A stretch of DNA of 64,000 bases, taken from Marinobacter sp. DY40_1A1 (GTDB lineage: Bacteria; Pseudomonadota; Gammaproteobacteria; Pseudomonadales; Oleiphilaceae). Shown piece by piece: positions 12,014 to 22,238 of the stretch; positions within the stretch are counted from its first letter, which is position 1; the number at the start of each line of letters is the position of its first letter. The stretch is taken from NCBI RefSeq assembly GCF_016597815.1, contig NZ_VCHA01000003.1, forward strand, positions 124,001 to 188,000, in the 5' to 3' direction. The position numbers and the translations under genes are program-made. The notes beneath the pieces are model-generated. The model was not told the DNA's origin. It did not search any database and was given only the letters and a program-made list of their open reading frames with translations.

Positions 12014-12640
12014 TCACCTCTCGTCGATAAGGTTCTTTACGGACAGCACCATTCGAACCAGGTGTGCCAGCGAATGAGTCCCCATCTTATGCATCACCCG
12101 CGAGCGATGAATCTCCACCGTGCGCTGGCTGATTTCCAGTTCAATAGCGATCACCTTGTTCGCCTGGCCTTCTATCATTCGATCCATGATCTCGTGTTCA
12201 CGGGGGGTCAGGCTTTTAACCCGACGAATGATTTCCTGCTTCTCACCCAACGTTTTGCGCTGCTCCAGATCCTGCTCCAACGCCGCTTCGATTTTCTCAA
12301 GCAACGCTTCTTCGCGGTAAGGTTTCTGAATAAAGTCCACGGCGCCTTCTTTCATGGCGTCAACTGCCATAGGGACGTCACCGTGCCCGGTCACAAAAAT
12401 AATTGGAAGAATTGAGTGTTTCTCGTTCAACTTTTTCTGCAATTCCATGCCGTCCATGCCCGGCATACGGATATCCAGTACGATGCAGCCAGCCATTTTT
12501 TCGGAATAATCCTTGAGAAATACGGCAGCATTCTCATAAGGTTTAACCAATTTGCCATCAGTTTTCAGTAACAGCTCCAGCGAGTCACGAACGGCTTCGT
12601 CGTCCTCTACCACGTATACAGTCTGCTGAATATCAGTCAT
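12014..12640 (-). CDS. FixJ/NarL-type response regulator
   Basis: The 208-residue protein has an N-terminal receiver (about 7-120, acidic pocket Glu12-Asp13-Asp14, phospho-acceptor Asp56, KPYREEALLEKI end typical of the FixJ group) and a C-terminal LuxR helix-turn-helix (about 140-200; SLTPREHEIMDRMIEGQANKVIA). It is the likely target of the kinase encoded immediately downstream. It lies 39 bp after the LonB-like protease gene on the same strand. GGAGAT lies about 11 bases upstream of the ATG. Confidence 0.93.
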   Translation of the reverse strand: MTDIQQTVYVVEDDEAVRDSLELLLKTDGKLVKPYENAAVFLKDYSEKMAGCIVLDIRMPGMDGMELQKKLNEKHSILPIIFVTGHGDVPMAVDAMKEGAVDFIQKPYREEALLEKIEAALEQDLEQRKTLGEKQEIIRRVKSLTPREHEIMDRMIEGQANKVIAIELEISQRTVEIHRSRVMHKMGTHSLAHLVRMVLSVKNLIDER

Positions 12641-12679
12641 GGGTGTGCTATCTCCTGTCTGTTTTGTTATGGCGATCGG

Positions 12680-15115
12680 TCAATGAATCGACGGATCTTT
12701 CTGATCGTCCCGGGCGTGTTCCTGGCGTTCGTGCTCACGCATTTTCTCAAGCCGTTGCTGGATAATGCCAAAAACGCTCTGTTTCGGATAGTTGCCTTTA
12801 CTGTCGGCCTTGCCCGCCGGCTTACCCAACAACAAGGTCACCGCTTCCTCGACATTTGAAACTGAGTAAACCGCAAACCGGTTTTCCCGGACAGCCTGAA
12901 CCACTTCGCTGTCCAGCATTAAGTTCTGAACGTTGTTGGCCGGAACAATGGCGCCCTGGGTCCCTGTAAGCCCACCCTTGAGCTGACAGGTAGCAAAGAA
13001 GCCTTCAACTTTTTCATTAACGCCGCCAATCGGCTGCACCTCGCCAAACTGGTTAACGGAACCTGTAATGGCCAGGTCTTGTCGCACCGGAACGCCAGAA
13101 AGCGAAGATATCAGGGCACAGAGCTCTGCCAGCGAAGCGCTATCACCATCTACCTCGCCGTAGTTCTGCTCAAAAGTCAGGCTCGCAGACAGGTGCATGG
13201 GGTCCATCACCGCAAAGTGTGAGGCTAGCCACGAACTCAAAATCATCACACCCTTGGAATGAATATTGCCACCTAACTTCACATCCCGTTCGATATCCAT
13301 AATCCCGCCATCCCCATAATAGCAGGTGGCCGTTACGCGGTTGGACAAGCCAAACTCGAACCCACCCGTGGAGAGCACAGACAGCGCATTAACCTGGCCC
13401 ACAACCGAGCCTTGGGTTGATACAAACGTGGAGCCGTCACGAATTGAATCGTAAAGCTGGTCACGGATACGGCTACTGCGGTATTTCGCACTCTCAAGCG
13501 CTCTTTCCACATGAACATCCTGAATCATCTTGGCATTCGCCTGGCGAGCCCAAAAGTCCGATTCCCGCAGCAGGTTGGCTATATTGGCAGCATGCAATGA
13601 AAGCCTGTCCTGGTGTTCTGCCATACGCGCGCTGTGCTCGATGACCCTTGCCACAGCTTTATTGGTGCAGTGCAGCAGGTTTTTTTCTTTGACAACGCTG
13701 GCAATAAACTTTGCATACATAACCTGGCTTTCTTCGGAGCGGTACATTTCGTTCTCGAAGTCCGCAGTCACCCGGAACAACTCTGCAAACTCGGGATCGT
13801 AATCCTGCAGCAGCATCCAGGTTTCACGATCTCCGAACAGCACAAGCTTCACATCCAGCGGCACGGCCTGCGGCTCAATGGAGATGGTGCCTGAGAGCGT
13901 CAACTCTCGCTCAAGAGAGTTGATCTGAATGCACTTCGAGCGCAAAGCCCGCTTGATGCCGTCCCATACGAAGGGCTGCTCAAGCACCTTTATGGCATCC
14001 ATCAACAGATAACCACCATTGGCCCGGTGCAGGCTGCCGGCCCGAATCAGGGAGAAATCGGTAAATACCGTGCCTTTATAGGTAACGTTTTCAACGTATC
14101 CAAAAAGGTTGTGATAAGTGGGGTTGTCTTCCACCACCATTGGCACTTCGTTGGTCTTCTGGTGCACCACCACATTAACGAGATAGCGCCGGGGCATCTT
14201 TTTATCCAGCGACGCATAGGCAATGGCTGCTTGCTCTTCGTTGTCGTCGAGAAAAATCTCCAGATTCTCAACCAGGTCTTTGCGTACCGCCTCGAAGTAA
14301 GCCACTACATCCGGCAGGTTTTTGTAGCTCTCAATCAATGCATCAATCTGGTGGCCAGATATCCCTTCCAGCGTTTCCTTGTTCAGGGCCTGTTGTTCAT
14401 CGGCATATTCCTGCTCCCAATCCGCCAATTTCCGAAGTGCTTGCCGGAGCTTTTTCTCAAGTTTGTTGATTGAATCTTCGAACTTGTCGCGCTGTGCATC
14501 CGTTAGCGCCTTGAACGTCTCTGCGGTATGCGGCTTATCACCATTCATTGCCACCAAACGGTAACCACCTGGCGTGGTGATGGTCAGGCTGACCTTCTTG
14601 CGGCGGGCCTGGGCAGCGACCTTCTCGAGCTCATCTTCCTGTTTTTTGCCATACTCTTCTTTGAGCTGTTCTGAACGTTCCAGAAAGCTGTCGCTATCGA
14701 AGGTCTGTGGAATGACCTTCACCAGCCGGCTCATGAGCTTTTCCATGTCCTGTTTCAACAGCACGCCCTTACCCGCAGGCAACTGCAGTAGCTTGGGAAT
14801 CCGCGGCTCCTCAAAATCTGCGACATAACACCAGTCGTGACTTTGCTGCTCAGTATCCAGGTGGTGCTCAAGATAACGCAGCATCATCGTGCGCTTACCC
14901 AGGCCGTTACGCCCTACGGCATACACGTTATAGCCACCATGGGGCATGGCAAGCGCAAACCGCACGGCTTCCTGGGCCCGATTCTGGCCCACAATTTCCG
15001 CGAGCGGCTCCAGCTGTCTGGTCGACTTGAACGGTAGATCTTTCAGAACACAGGCTTTGTAAAGCTGATGCAGAGGCAGTGACTTCAAGGTTGGGTCCTG
15101 TAACGGTTGACTCAT
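12680..15115 (-). CDS. LonB-like ATP-dependent serine protease
   Basis: The 811-residue protein is a Lon-related protease of the AAA_32/LonB group, distinct from housekeeping Lon. The Walker A is GRNGLGKRT (Lys74). A helical insertion rich in K and E follows (about 140-260). The AAA core continues with a NGGYLLMDA Walker-B-like stretch near 366, and the C-terminal S16 protease domain carries Ser659 in DGDSAS and Lys702 in NEKVEGFF. The 43-residue Ser-Lys spacing matches the Lon dyad. No N-terminal LAN substrate domain and no membrane helices are visible, so it is cytoplasmic. It is first in an operon with a two-component pair, implying regulated proteolysis tied to signalling. Confidence 0.9.
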   Translation of the reverse strand: MSQPLQDPTLKSLPLHQLYKACVLKDLPFKSTRQLEPLAEIVGQNRAQEAVRFALAMPHGGYNVYAVGRNGLGKRTMMLRYLEHHLDTEQQSHDWCYVADFEEPRIPKLLQLPAGKGVLLKQDMEKLMSRLVKVIPQTFDSDSFLERSEQLKEEYGKKQEDELEKVAAQARRKKVSLTITTPGGYRLVAMNGDKPHTAETFKALTDAQRDKFEDSINKLEKKLRQALRKLADWEQEYADEQQALNKETLEGISGHQIDALIESYKNLPDVVAYFEAVRKDLVENLEIFLDDNEEQAAIAYASLDKKMPRRYLVNVVVHQKTNEVPMVVEDNPTYHNLFGYVENVTYKGTVFTDFSLIRAGSLHRANGGYLLMDAIKVLEQPFVWDGIKRALRSKCIQINSLERELTLSGTISIEPQAVPLDVKLVLFGDRETWMLLQDYDPEFAELFRVTADFENEMYRSEESQVMYAKFIASVVKEKNLLHCTNKAVARVIEHSARMAEHQDRLSLHAANIANLLRESDFWARQANAKMIQDVHVERALESAKYRSSRIRDQLYDSIRDGSTFVSTQGSVVGQVNALSVLSTGGFEFGLSNRVTATCYYGDGGIMDIERDVKLGGNIHSKGVMILSSWLASHFAVMDPMHLSASLTFEQNYGEVDGDSASLAELCALISSLSGVPVRQDLAITGSVNQFGEVQPIGGVNEKVEGFFATCQLKGGLTGTQGAIVPANNVQNLMLDSEVVQAVRENRFAVYSVSNVEEAVTLLLGKPAGKADSKGNYPKQSVFGIIQQRLEKMREHERQEHARDDQKDPSIH

Positions 15116-15337
15116 TGGCCGGTCATTGTAGGTTCTGTGAACCTGTCTGTCGCGCTCGAGGGCAAGAATTGTGACAAACGCTTAAAGGTGGAAGATTTTG
15201 TGATGCAAGTCACGCTTCACAATCTCCTCATTGCCCTCGTCTTTCATCGAACACTACACTTCACAAGCCGACTCTCAGCCTTTAGTCTTATAGTCGGCTA
15301 TAACAACATAATAATAAGCAATGGGTGCCAGTTTACG

Positions 15338-15712
15338 ATGAGTGATTCCGAAGATCGCCGGCTCAAGGATCGCTATTCTGCTTCGTGCCTTAAGGTACAA
15401 GTTCGTCAGCGCGGTTTTTTCAAGAATAGCAAGCCTTCTTTCCAGGCCACCTGTCTCGACCTGAACCGTTACGGCATGGCCTTGCTCTGCCCACGCCCGC
15501 TGGATCCTGGTACTCGCCTGTTTATGGACTTTGAAGGGAAGTACATCAGCGAATCAAAGGTGTGCGCCCGCGTTGTAGAATGCCGCCCTTTCCAGGCCGG
15601 CTATCGGGTAAGTGTTCAATTCAGCTATTACCTTAACAAAAAAGGCTATTCCAGAGCGGTAGACAACGCTTTGTCACGCATCGAAGGCTTCTACAACCGC
15701 CTCGCCAGCTAA
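15338..15712 (+). CDS. PilZ-domain protein
   Basis: The 124-residue protein is nearly all PilZ domain: RLKDR gives the RxxxR motif near the N-terminus and DLNRYG matches the D/NxSxxG motif with Asn in place of Ser. It probably binds cyclic di-GMP and relays it to motility or envelope functions; no partner is evident nearby. The ATG at 15338 is chosen because the conserved region starts there; the frame stays open upstream to 15107 but that part looks non-coding. It is divergent from the LonB-like gene and converges on the flavodoxin gene with 6 bp between. Confidence 0.85.
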   Translation: MSDSEDRRLKDRYSASCLKVQVRQRGFFKNSKPSFQATCLDLNRYGMALLCPRPLDPGTRLFMDFEGKYISESKVCARVVECRPFQAGYRVSVQFSYYLNKKGYSRAVDNALSRIEGFYNRLAS

Positions 15713-15718
15713 CACTTC

Positions 15719-16189
15719 TCAGGCCAACCCGGCATCCAGGCTGGCTGCAACGTACATCCCTAACTCCCGACATTGCTCTTCGAACTCATCCTGATACTCT
15801 CCGCGGCACATCAGTGGTTCCTGGATTAGTTTCCAGCGTAACCCGGTGGTGATGCTTTCAATCGCGCGCCGCGTTCCTGTGCCGTCATGGCCAGCCCGGA
15901 TATAAAATGCAAATGGAAGACCTTGGGTTTTCTCCAGGCAGGGGTAGTAGCTGCGGTCGAAGAAATCCTTCAGCGCGCCGCTCATGTAGCCGAGATTTTC
16001 AGTGGTGCCGAGGATAATGGCATCACAGGCAAGAACATCATCCGGGCCAGCATCCAGGGGCGCCAGCACGGTTACTTCAACATTTTCGATATCTTCGTGC
16101 CCTGCACCCTGCGCGACCGCATCGCGCAGGGTGAGGGTATTCGGAGAAGGCGCATGAGAAACAATAAGCAATTTCTTTATAGGTTCCAC
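15719..16189 (-). CDS. Flavodoxin-fold NAD(P)H:FMN reductase-like protein
   Basis: The 156-residue protein has a flavodoxin-like fold: LLIVSHAPSPNT as the phosphate-binding loop near the N-terminus, IILGTTENLGYMSG for the flavin ring, and FDRSYYPCLE. It probably binds FMN and transfers electrons or reduces quinones; the substrate is not known. The start is GTG at 16189 with a strong GGGAGG site; no ATG fits. It lies 20 bp downstream of recA on the same strand, in the position where many relatives carry recX. Confidence 0.85.
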   Translation of the reverse strand: MEPIKKLLIVSHAPSPNTLTLRDAVAQGAGHEDIENVEVTVLAPLDAGPDDVLACDAIILGTTENLGYMSGALKDFFDRSYYPCLEKTQGLPFAFYIRAGHDGTGTRRAIESITTGLRWKLIQEPLMCRGEYQDEFEEQCRELGMYVAASLDAGLA

Positions 16190-16209
16190 AAAACACCTCC
16201 CATACTGAC

Positions 16210-17259
16210 TTAAAGCAACTCACCTGCTGCTTCAACAGGCGCTTCTGCAGCTGCATCTTTCTTGGATGCCGGCTTGGGCATCAGCCTTTCACGCACCTTG
16301 GCTTCAATTTCTTTTGCTATTTCCAGATTCTCTTCAAGGAACTTGCAGGCATTGGCTTTACCCTGGCCGATCTTGTCACCGTTATAGGCATACCAGGCGC
16401 CGGACTTGTCCACAAAGCCTTCCTTAACGCCCATATCGAGCACTTCGGCCATGTGATAAATGCCCTTGCCATAAAGAATCTGGAACTCGGCCTGGCGGAA
16501 TGGCGGTGCAACCTTGTTCTTGACAACTTTAACGCGGGTCTCGTTGCCAACAACCTCGTCGCCATCTTTTACTGCACCGATGCGGCGAATATCCAAACGT
16601 ACAGATGAGTAGAACTTAAGCGCGTTACCACCGGTGGTGGTTTCAGGGCTGCCGAACATTACGCCGATCTTCATACGGATCTGGTTAATGAAAACCAGCA
16701 GACAGTTGGCGTGTTTCACGTTGCCTGTCAGCTTGCGCAGAGCCTGAGACATGAGGCGAGCCTGCAAGCCGACGTGGCTATCGCCCATCTCACCTTCAAT
16801 TTCAGCCTTTGGAGTCAGCGCCGCTACAGAGTCAACAATGATGACGTCTACCGCATTGGAGCGTACCAGCATGTCGGCAATTTCAAGAGCCTGCTCACCG
16901 GTATCTGGCTGGGAAACCAGAAGGTCGTCTACGTTAACGCCCAACTTCTCAGCGTAGATGGGATCCAGCGCGTGCTCAGCATCGATGAAGGCACAGGTTT
17001 TACCGGCTTTCTGAGCTTCGGCAATAACCTGGAGGGTCAGAGTTGTTTTACCAGAGCTTTCAGGGCCGTAAATCTCAACAATTCGGCCGTAAGGCAGTCC
17101 GCCTATACCCAGGGCAACGTCCAGCCCAAGAGACCCGGTGGAGACCGCAGGAATGGCTTCGCGGGGCTGATCGCCCATTTTCATCACTGCGCCTTTACCA
17201 AACTGGCGCTCAATCTGGCCCAGCGCTGCGCTTAATGCTTTTTTGCGGTTGTCTTCCAT
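16210..17259 (-). CDS. recA: Recombinase A
   Basis: The 349-residue protein is RecA, which forms filaments on single-stranded DNA, drives strand exchange and triggers LexA self-cleavage. Walker A is GPESSGKTT, Walker B is [14 protein letters not shown], and the L2 region ([16 protein letters not shown]) is intact. The acidic, alanine-rich C-terminus is normal. AGAGGG lies upstream of the ATG. A LexA box sits about 100 bp upstream, so the gene should be SOS-induced. Neighbours pncC, mutS and fdxA match the arrangement in Pseudomonas relatives. Confidence 0.99.
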   Translation of the reverse strand: MEDNRKKALSAALGQIERQFGKGAVMKMGDQPREAIPAVSTGSLGLDVALGIGGLPYGRIVEIYGPESSGKTTLTLQVIAEAQKAGKTCAFIDAEHALDPIYAEKLGVNVDDLLVSQPDTGEQALEIADMLVRSNAVDVIIVDSVAALTPKAEIEGEMGDSHVGLQARLMSQALRKLTGNVKHANCLLVFINQIRMKIGVMFGSPETTTGGNALKFYSSVRLDIRRIGAVKDGDEVVGNETRVKVVKNKVAPPFRQAEFQILYGKGIYHMAEVLDMGVKEGFVDKSGAWYAYNGDKIGQGKANACKFLEENLEIAKEIEAKVRERLMPKPASKKDAAAEAPVEAAGELL

Positions 17260-17356
17260 CAGTGCAAACCCTCTGTTGCCTTGGCCAACGGCAAGATAGT
17301 CAAGCCGGTGGAGGTATGATTAATCGGGAAGCCGTACAGTGGTAACAGCGAATTCC

Positions 17357-17372
17357 CTGTATATTTGAACAG
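17357..17372 (-). promoter_or_regulatory. LexA (SOS) box of recA
   Basis: CTGT-N8-ACAG with an AT-rich centre (CTGTATATTTGAACAG on the plus strand) matches the gammaproteobacterial LexA consensus. It lies 98 bp upstream of the recA start, after the end of pncC. Confidence 0.88.
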
Positions 17373-17423
17373 TATTAAAACATACCCCGAGGGAGAGGCC
17401 AACCCCTGTTATTGTGAAAGCAT

Positions 17424-17924
17424 TCAGGTTTGCTTCAAAAACCCGCTAACTCCCTGCAGGGCAAAGAGAACCGCCTGCCGTCGCACCTGATCGCGATCGC
17501 CTTTGAAGTGCTGCACAACCGCTTCGGTGCTCTCAATGCTGGCGCCCCAGGCAAACCAAACCGTGCCTACCGGCTTTTCTTCACTGCCCCCACCTGGCCC
17601 GGCTACCCCGCTAATGGCAACCGCTACATTCGCACCGGTCGCTGCAAGTGCACCTGCAACCATCTCACGCACCACCGGTTCGCTAACAGCACCATGATTG
17701 CCCAAAGAGGCATCGGTAACGCCTAACAACGATTGCTTGGCTTCATTGCTGTAGGTGACCAAGCCGCCCACCACATAGGCGGAAGATCCCGGTTTATCTG
17801 TCAGCACCTTGGCAACCCAGCCACCGGTGCAACTCTCGGCAGTCACTACCGAGGAACCCAGCTGTAGCAACTTTGCGGCTAATTGATCTCCAGCTTGTTC
17901 GAGTTCGTGGTCACTGGCAGGCAT
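17424..17924 (-). CDS. pncC: Nicotinamide-nucleotide amidase (CinA C-terminal type)
   Basis: The 166-residue protein is the stand-alone CinA C-terminal domain, which deamidates nicotinamide mononucleotide to nicotinate mononucleotide in NAD recycling. Motifs seen are VVTAESCTGGWVAKVLTDKPGSS, YVVGGLVTYSNEAK and AISGVAGPGGGSEEKPVGTVWFAW. No N-terminal CinA part is present, as in E. coli YgaD/PncC. GGGAG precedes the ATG. It is upstream of recA on the same strand and divergent from mutS, a conserved order in this lineage. Confidence 0.93.
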   Translation of the reverse strand: MPASDHELEQAGDQLAAKLLQLGSSVVTAESCTGGWVAKVLTDKPGSSAYVVGGLVTYSNEAKQSLLGVTDASLGNHGAVSEPVVREMVAGALAATGANVAVAISGVAGPGGGSEEKPVGTVWFAWGASIESTEAVVQHFKGDRDQVRRQAVLFALQGVSGFLKQT

Positions 17925-18006
17925 AATGTGCTCCCTCGTTTCATCACGGGCATAATTTTCTTACAATCCGTGGCTTCATCCAAAGTAAGATTATCCGGAC
18001 TTGTTC

Positions 18007-20625
18007 ATGTCAGCAGCTCAGAACACCAAACCCCAGCACACACCCATGATGCAGCAATACCTGAAAATCAAGGGTCAACACCCGGATGAGCTGGTGTTCT
18101 ATCGCATGGGTGATTTTTACGAACTTTTTTATGACGATGCAAAAAAAGCTGCAGAGCTGATGGATATCACTCTCACATCGAGGGGGCAGTCCGGTGGCAA
18201 TCCGATCCCCATGGCAGGCATCCCCTTTCATTCTTCTGAGGGTTACATTGCCCGTCTGGTGCGTGCTGGTCAATCCATTGCCATTGTTGAACAGATTGGC
18301 GACCCGGCAACCAGCAAGGGGCCGGTTGAGCGCCAGGTGGTCAGAATCGTCACCCCCGGCACACTCAGCGATGACGCCTATCTGGAAGACCGCCGCGACA
18401 ACCTGCTTGCCGCCATCTATCACCATCGGGAGCAATTTGGCTTTGCTTCGCTGGATATCTCCAGCGGTCGCTTTGTGGTTTCAGAACTGAACACTCTGGA
18501 AGCCCTGCAGGGAGAGCTTCAGCGGTTACGCCCGGCGGAGATTCTTATCAGCGAGGATTTCCCCTACGAGGAAGTTGTAGCCGGGCTCACCGGTGTTCGG
18601 CGCCAGGGCCCCTGGCTCTTTGAATCTGACACAGCATTCCGGGTACTCACCCAGCAACTGCAAGTTCGCGACTTGACCGGGTTTGGCTGTGAGGACCTGA
18701 GTCTGGCGATTTGTGCCGCCGGTTGCCTGCTGCAATACGCAAAAGAAACCCAACGTACCGCCCTTCCCCATATTCGCAAGCTCACCCGGGAACGCCGGGA
18801 CGAAGCAGTGATTCTCGACGCCACCAGTCGCCGCAACCTTGAGATTGATATCAACCTCATGGGCGGACACCAACACACCCTGGCCTGGGTGATGGATAAA
18901 ACTGCCACCTCCATGGGTGGCCGCGAGTTACGGCGCTGGCTGAACCGCCCCCTGCGGGATATCGATGTAGTTCAGCAGCGCCAGCACGCAGTGTCGGCTC
19001 TGCTGGAAAACTTCCATTACGAGCCAGTACACAACCTGCTCAAAGCCGTGGGCGACATTGAACGGGTTCTGGCCCGCGTAGCGCTTCGCTCAGCGCGCCC
19101 GAGGGACCTTGCCCGCCTGAGAGATGCGTTTCAGGCACTGCCCGAACTACAGGAAGCCCTGAAACCGGTTAACTCCCGTCACATCGTCAAGCTGGCTACC
19201 ACAATTGGCGAATACCCGGGGCTTGCCGACATGCTGGAGCGGGCGGTTATCGACAACCCGCCTGTCGTCATTCGGGAAGGGGGCGTAATTCGTGAAGGCT
19301 TTGACGAAGAGCTGGACGAACTGCGTAACATCAGCGAAAACGCCGGCCAGTACCTGCTGGATGTGGAAACCCGGGAGCGGCAGCGCACTGGCATAAGCAC
19401 CTTGAAAGTGGGTTACAACCGGGTGCACGGCTATTACATCGAAATCAGCCGTGCCCAATCCGCACAGGCACCAGTGGATTACATTCGCCGCCAAACCCTT
19501 AAAAATGCTGAGCGCTTCATTACGCCCGAACTGAAAGAATTCGAAGACAAAGCCTTGAGCGCAAAGAGCCGCGCACTGGCCAGGGAAAAAGCGCTTTATG
19601 ACGAAGTGCTGGAAACCGTCGCCGAACAACTCGCGCCTCTGCAGGATGCTGCTCAGGCTTTGGCAGAGCTGGACGTGATCAGCAACTTTGCGGAGCGCGC
19701 CACCACCTTACGTTTTGTTGCACCTGAATTTCGCGATGCGCCGGGGTTCGATGTCGAAGATGGTCGCCACCCGGTCGTCGAACAGCTTCTGGACGAGCCT
19801 TTCGTGCCTAACAACCTGCTGATGGATGCCCAGCGCCGCATGCTGGTTATTACCGGCCCCAACATGGGGGGTAAATCGACCTACATGCGCCAGGCCGCTC
19901 TGATTGCGCTGCTGGCCTACACCGGGAGTTTCGTGCCTGCCACCCGTGCAGTGATGGGGCCAGTGGATCGGATTTTCACTCGTATGGGCTCTTCAGATGA
20001 CATTGCCGGTGGGCGCTCCACCTTTATGGTGGAAATGACAGAAACCGCCAACATTCTGCACAACGCAACCGAGTTCAGCCTTGTGCTGATGGACGAAGTA
20101 GGCCGGGGTACCAGCACGTTTGATGGTTTATCTCTGGCCTGGGCTACGGCAGAGCATCTGGCAAAAGAGATCTGCTGCTATACCTTGTTTGCCACCCACT
20201 ATTTTGAACTCACACAATTGGCAGACGACCTTGAACTCGCTGTAAACGTGCACCTGACAGCAACAGAGCACGACGACAGTATTGTGTTCCTGCACAACGT
20301 GCACGAAGGCCCCGCCAGCCAGAGTTACGGCCTGCAGGTGGCCAAACTGGCTGGCGTACCTCAGAACGTTATAATCAACGCGAAGGCCCAGTTAAAGCTG
20401 CTTGAAACTAGCGCAGTGCCCGCCACGGCTCTGCCATCCTCTGCTATTGACCAACGCAGCAGGCAGCCAGCTATGCCTACGCAGGTTGTTTATCAAAGTG
20501 ATATGTTTGCCAGCGCTGAACCCAGTGCTGTCGAAGAGGCACTGCAAAGCATTAATCTGGATGATTTATCGCCCCGAGAAGCCATGAACAGCCTGTATGA
20601 ACTGAAGAAATTACTGAAAAACTGA
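18007..20625 (+). CDS. mutS: DNA mismatch repair protein MutS
   Basis: The 872-residue ATPase recognises base mismatches and small loops and recruits MutL. The mismatch-binding FYE motif is in [12 protein letters not shown] near residue 37, the lever and clamp regions follow, and the ABC-type ATPase has Walker [10 protein letters not shown] (about residue 618), the Walker [13 protein letters not shown] and the conserved His in ATHYFELT. The C-terminal tail ([15 protein letters not shown]) is the tetramerisation segment. ATG at 18007 is used; a TTG two codons earlier is also open. No strong ribosome site is evident. Confidence 0.98.
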   Translation: MSAAQNTKPQHTPMMQQYLKIKGQHPDELVFYRMGDFYELFYDDAKKAAELMDITLTSRGQSGGNPIPMAGIPFHSSEGYIARLVRAGQSIAIVEQIGDPATSKGPVERQVVRIVTPGTLSDDAYLEDRRDNLLAAIYHHREQFGFASLDISSGRFVVSELNTLEALQGELQRLRPAEILISEDFPYEEVVAGLTGVRRQGPWLFESDTAFRVLTQQLQVRDLTGFGCEDLSLAICAAGCLLQYAKETQRTALPHIRKLTRERRDEAVILDATSRRNLEIDINLMGGHQHTLAWVMDKTATSMGGRELRRWLNRPLRDIDVVQQRQHAVSALLENFHYEPVHNLLKAVGDIERVLARVALRSARPRDLARLRDAFQALPELQEALKPVNSRHIVKLATTIGEYPGLADMLERAVIDNPPVVIREGGVIREGFDEELDELRNISENAGQYLLDVETRERQRTGISTLKVGYNRVHGYYIEISRAQSAQAPVDYIRRQTLKNAERFITPELKEFEDKALSAKSRALAREKALYDEVLETVAEQLAPLQDAAQALAELDVISNFAERATTLRFVAPEFRDAPGFDVEDGRHPVVEQLLDEPFVPNNLLMDAQRRMLVITGPNMGGKSTYMRQAALIALLAYTGSFVPATRAVMGPVDRIFTRMGSSDDIAGGRSTFMVEMTETANILHNATEFSLVLMDEVGRGTSTFDGLSLAWATAEHLAKEICCYTLFATHYFELTQLADDLELAVNVHLTATEHDDSIVFLHNVHEGPASQSYGLQVAKLAGVPQNVIINAKAQLKLLETSAVPATALPSSAIDQRSRQPAMPTQVVYQSDMFASAEPSAVEEALQSINLDDLSPREAMNSLYELKKLLKN

Positions 20626-20667
20626 GGGCAAGTTGATCTGGGTAATAAGGTTATAGCGGTCAAACGC

Positions 20668-20696
20668 TTGCGGCAGTGCGGGCTGCTCCCTACAAT
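20668..20696 (+). promoter_or_regulatory. Candidate sigma-70 promoter of fdxA
   Basis: TTGCGG and TACAAT separated by 17 bases in the mutS-fdxA gap. A second TATAAT lies at 20711-20716 but lacks a matching -35. Confidence 0.4.
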
Positions 20697-20773
20697 ATCG
20701 CCCATTAAAATATAATGATGGAACCTGACAACAGGCTCCGGATGAGATTGACCACTGGACCAGGGATCTGATT

Positions 20774-21097
20774 ATGGCGTTTATCGTTACCGATAACTGC
20801 ATCAAGTGCAAATACACAGATTGTGTAGAAGTGTGCCCGGTAGACTGCTTCTACGAAGGCCCGAACTTTCTGGTAATCGACCCAGACGAGTGTATCGACT
20901 GCGCACTGTGTGAGCCTGAGTGCCCAGCTGAAGCTATTTTCTCGGAAGATGAATTGCCAGCCGATCAGGCGGAATTCGTTGAAATTAACGCCGACCTGGC
21001 AGGAAAGTGGCCTAATATCACCGAAAAGAAAGACCCACTCCCAGATGCCGCTGAGTGGGATGGCAAGCCCAACAAACTGCAATATCTGGAAAAGTGA
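20774..21097 (+). CDS. fdxA: Seven-iron ferredoxin
   Basis: The 107-residue electron carrier has an N-terminal cluster-binding set with an interrupted motif ([17 protein letters not shown]) and a second set ([15 protein letters not shown]), as in Azotobacter FdI-type 3Fe-4S/4Fe-4S ferredoxins. The C-terminal extension ([15 protein letters not shown]) is typical. AGGGATCTGATT gives a good ribosome site. It follows mutS by 148 bp and ends in a strong terminator. Confidence 0.96.
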   Translation: MAFIVTDNCIKCKYTDCVEVCPVDCFYEGPNFLVIDPDECIDCALCEPECPAEAIFSEDELPADQAEFVEINADLAGKWPNITEKKDPLPDAAEWDGKPNKLQYLEK

Positions 21098-21135
21098 TTA
21101 CCGACAGGCCTGGTAATATCACCAGGACCTGAACC

Positions 21136-21169
21136 AAAAAAGGGAAGCCCGTTTCGGCTTCCCTTTTTT
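21136..21169. terminator. Terminator after fdxA
   Basis: Fourteen-base arms (A-run plus GGGAAGCC and its complement) around a six-base loop, ending in six T residues; symmetrical, so it can act in both directions for fdxA and for the minus-strand gene ending at 21204. Confidence 0.9.
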
Positions 21170-21203
21170 GTTTACCTATACCGCATTAACAACTCCGTGC
21201 CAC

Positions 21204-22238
21204 CTACGATGCCGGCTCGAGTATTTTCCGGGCCGCGGCGGATTTATAGAAAGCTGAGAGCCGTCTACGCACGAGAGCCTCAATATAGCCCTCCTCCTGG
21301 AGCAAACCTATTACCGGAATAGCCCAGGCATCTACCTCTGCCATAATCACCTCACGAGTAACACCAAGGTCACCGAGCAGGTCGGTAAGTGGTCGGTCCC
21401 CATACTTCACAAAAAGATGCGCAACCACGGCCCGGGTGCAACCGGCAAAATAGTCGGTTTTCCGGAACTGCAGCCAAAACTCATAACCCAGCACCACGAA
21501 TGCCTGCAACTCAACATCGCCAAGCCCTTCGCGAAGCTCGTCGACAGTCCTGTCTTCTACGGCAATCCAGGCAGCCATAACCGTATCCCTCACCTCATCA
21601 TCAGAGAGCGCGCGCTGCAGGAACTGCTCACTGCGGCTGATCAGCCCCGGCAAGCTATCAGAGAGCCAGGCCTTCAACCTGCGCTCAAAGGTTTCATCAA
21701 GCCCCGGTACCGCTTTGTTGGCCATACGTTTGCCAAACTTCATCATAGAGCCAACGCCAGGCACGGTTTTGGTGATCAGATTATCTTCGTAGAGGTAATT
21801 AACAATTCCCTGATAGACCACATTCGAAACCAGCTCCTGATAGACAGGATGAGCCATGATTTCGCTGATTATCCGTTCACGTTGCTGGCGCAACTCAAGC
21901 ATTTCTTCCACAAAACCCGTGGCTTGATCACGGGTGATAATGTCACTTAATACTGTGTTTGCCTGAACGGATGCATTTAGCACCTCGGTAGCCATCTCAC
22001 CCGCCAGTTCAGGAATACCAGCATCCAGTTCCATATCCACAACCACTCGCTGAATGGTCTCCATTACCTGTTGCTCAGACGCAATGCGATTCAGTGTGAT
22101 GGTGCCCGCATGATCAAGAAGCTCTCCGACTTCCTGATTGAGAAATTTTCGGAGTTTTGCACCTTTCAATGAGGCAACTTCATGTTTCACATGCAGTTCC
22201 AGCAGTTGACTGGCTGGATCGATTCTATCCTTGGTCAT
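21204..22238 (-). CDS. Conserved helical protein of unknown function
   Basis: I do not recognise the family. The 344-residue product is almost wholly alpha-helical with long amphipathic segments (for example LRKFLNQEVGELLDHAGTITLNRIASEQQ), a basic central stretch (KFGKRMANKAVPGLDETFERRLKAWL) and no clear signal peptide or membrane segment. The ATG at 22238 is preferred because the residues before it (frame open to 22469) look untranslated, although its ribosome site is weak. It lies downstream of the DegV gene on the same strand, which weakly suggests a lipid- or membrane-related role. Confidence 0.75.
   Translation of the reverse strand: MTKDRIDPASQLLELHVKHEVASLKGAKLRKFLNQEVGELLDHAGTITLNRIASEQQVMETIQRVVVDMELDAGIPELAGEMATEVLNASVQANTVLSDIITRDQATGFVEEMLELRQQRERIISEIMAHPVYQELVSNVVYQGIVNYLYEDNLITKTVPGVGSMMKFGKRMANKAVPGLDETFERRLKAWLSDSLPGLISRSEQFLQRALSDDEVRDTVMAAWIAVEDRTVDELREGLGDVELQAFVVLGYEFWLQFRKTDYFAGCTRAVVAHLFVKYGDRPLTDLLGDLGVTREVIMAEVDAWAIPVIGLLQEEGYIEALVRRRLSAFYKSAAARKILEPAS

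Noticed and set aside
15107..15337. N-terminal extension of the PilZ protein
   Set aside because: The PilZ homology starts at 15338 and the upstream residues look like untranslated leader.
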